Source: Xylophilus rhododendri (GTDB lineage Bacteria > Pseudomonadota > Gammaproteobacteria > Burkholderiales > Burkholderiaceae_C). Taken from it: a DNA stretch of 64,000 nt. This document shows positions 63,260 to 64,000 of this stretch, piece by piece; positions within the stretch are counted from its first letter, which is position 1; every line of letters starts with the position of its first letter. The stretch spans positions 5,208,001 through 5,272,000 of the forward strand of contig NZ_CP047650.1 in assembly GCF_009906855.1 (NCBI RefSeq). Reading direction: 5' to 3'. Both the position numbers and the translations under genes were made by a program. The notes below the pieces were generated by a model. The model worked only from the letters and a program-made list of their open reading frames with translations. It made no database searches and was not told the origin of the DNA.

Positions 63260-64000
63260 CTAGAACGCGCGGCTGGCCACGGCCAGCCCGGCCGCCACGC
63301 CACCGAAGAGGTCGCCCTCGACCAGTGCCACGTCCGGGAAGGTGTGGCGCAGCACGTCCTGGAAGGGCTTCAGGGCGGAGGAGCCGCCGGTGAGGTAGAG
63401 CGCATCGGGCATGGTGCCCGAGACCCGGGCGCATTCCAGCGCGCAGGCGGCCACGCGGTTGAGCAGGCTGTGCAGGTCCAGCGCCAGTTCCGGCGGCTCG
63501 ATGGTGGCGAACAGGCCGGATTCGGCTTCGCCCAGGTCGATGGCGGCGGCATGTCCGCCGGAAGACGCGGTGATCTTCGCGGCCTCCACCGCATGCGCCA
63601 GCCGGTGGCCGTGGCGGCCTTCGACGATCCTGGTCAGGCGTTCGTGCAGCTGCCGGTCGCTGTAGGAGAAACGCAGCTCGCGCACCGCACGCAGGGCGGC
63701 GGGCGTGGCGGTGCGGTGGATCAGGTGCCAGGTGGCCAGCTCGAAGAACACGGTGCTCGGCACCTCGCGGCCGGTGCCGCCCTTGTGGCCCAGGCCCAGC
63801 AGGGGCATGACACGGGCCAGGTTCAGGGCGCGGTCGTAGTCGGTGCCGCCGATGTGCACGCCGGTGGTGGCCAGGATGTCGCTGCGGCGGTCGGTTTGGG
63901 CGACCCGGTCCGGGCCCAGGCGCACCAGGGTGAAGTCGGAGGTGCCGCCGCCGATGTCGACCACCATCACGCGGGTTTCCTTCGTCACCCGGCGTTCGTA
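63260..64000 (-). CDS. Hsp70 family protein, YegD-like (N-terminus outside window)
   Basis: The C-terminal 246 or so residues of an actin-fold ATPase. Phosphate-2 motif DIGGGTSDFTLVRLG, later the adenosine motif LYLTGGSSALKPF, and the family end GDLFGGVAAGLAVASRAF. There is no substrate-binding domain after the ATPase, as in YegD. The open frame continues through base 64000, so the true start lies beyond the window. Confidence 0.85.
   Translation of the reverse strand, partial: YERRVTKETRVMVVDIGGGTSDFTLVRLGPDRVAQTDRRSDILATTGVHIGGTDYDRALNLARVMPLLGLGHKGGTGREVPSTVFFELATWHLIHRTATPAALRAVRELRFSYSDRQLHERLTRIVEGRHGHRLAHAVEAAKITASSGGHAAAIDLGEAESGLFATIEPPELALDLHSLLNRVAACALECARVSGTMPDALYLTGGSSALKPFQDVLRHTFPDVALVEGDLFGGVAAGLAVASRAF

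Overview
The window is high-GC DNA, mostly about 70% by eye, with dense coding and typical beta-proteobacterial content. It holds Bug/TctABC-type transport genes, FlhDC, the xseB-ispA-dxs cluster, GluQ-RS with TrmB, a PEP-CTERM protein, TAAAAT/TAGAAT-type -10 boxes and a dispersed intergenic repeat. This points to Burkholderiales, most likely Comamonadaceae (Xylophilus, Acidovorax or Variovorax relatives). The genus is an inference. Both edge genes are cut: an alpha-2-macroglobulin lacks its N-terminus on the left, and an Hsp70/YegD-like protein lacks its N-terminus on the right.

1-11.5 kb: alpha-2-macroglobulin and its usual partner penicillin-binding protein 1C are separated by an opposite-strand gene for a predicted F-box protein. 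That gene is preceded by a sequence matching the full HrpX/HrpB PIP-box promoter consensus (TTCGB-N15-TTCGB-N30-32-YANNNT). It is the best candidate in the window for something new, a type III effector candidate. A membrane diguanylate cyclase and an FMN-dependent alpha-hydroxy-acid dehydrogenase follow. 11.5-17 kb: an IclR-controlled Bug/MDR-reductase/Fe-alcohol-dehydrogenase operon and an AI-2E family permease. 17-18.3 kb: flhD-flhC. 18.3-24 kb: a Rieske oxygenase, xseB-ispA-dxs (isoprenoid precursors) and an orphan TRAP receptor.

24-31.5 kb: an O-methyltransferase lacking its N-terminal domain, an HpcH/HpaI aldolase divergent from a molybdopterin oxidoreductase with a sigma-54 promoter match, a receiver/GAF pair, a thiol dioxygenase, a GntP permease and a small membrane protein. 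31.5-38.5 kb: tRNA-Gly(CCC), a lower-GC PEP-CTERM gene, and a tricarboxylate transport locus (tctD-tctE-tctB-tctA plus an OprB-type porin) that lacks tctC and whose porin gene carries a frameshift. 38.5-45.2 kb: gabD, a zinc alcohol dehydrogenase, alaS and a cytosolic diguanylate cyclase.

45.4-51.5 kb: a tightly coupled lysR-gluQ-trmB operon, divergent from a pirin-WrbA-like-pirin operon, then a GDSL esterase lipoprotein. 51.5-55 kb: a Na+/H+ antiporter divergent from an MFS drug exporter. 55-63.2 kb: one long operon joining a branched-chain-type ABC importer (SBP, livH, livM, livG, livF) to an M20 amidohydrolase and an M81/MlrC peptidase, with a divergent GntR/FCD regulator. It looks like uptake plus hydrolysis of a ureido, amide or small peptide substrate.

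Several leaders contain inverted repeats. Two of them (PEP-CTERM gene and GDSL esterase) appear to cover the Shine-Dalgarno sequence. A third, very stable one sits in the alaS leader. No CRISPR array, insertion sequence, integrase or prophage gene was seen.
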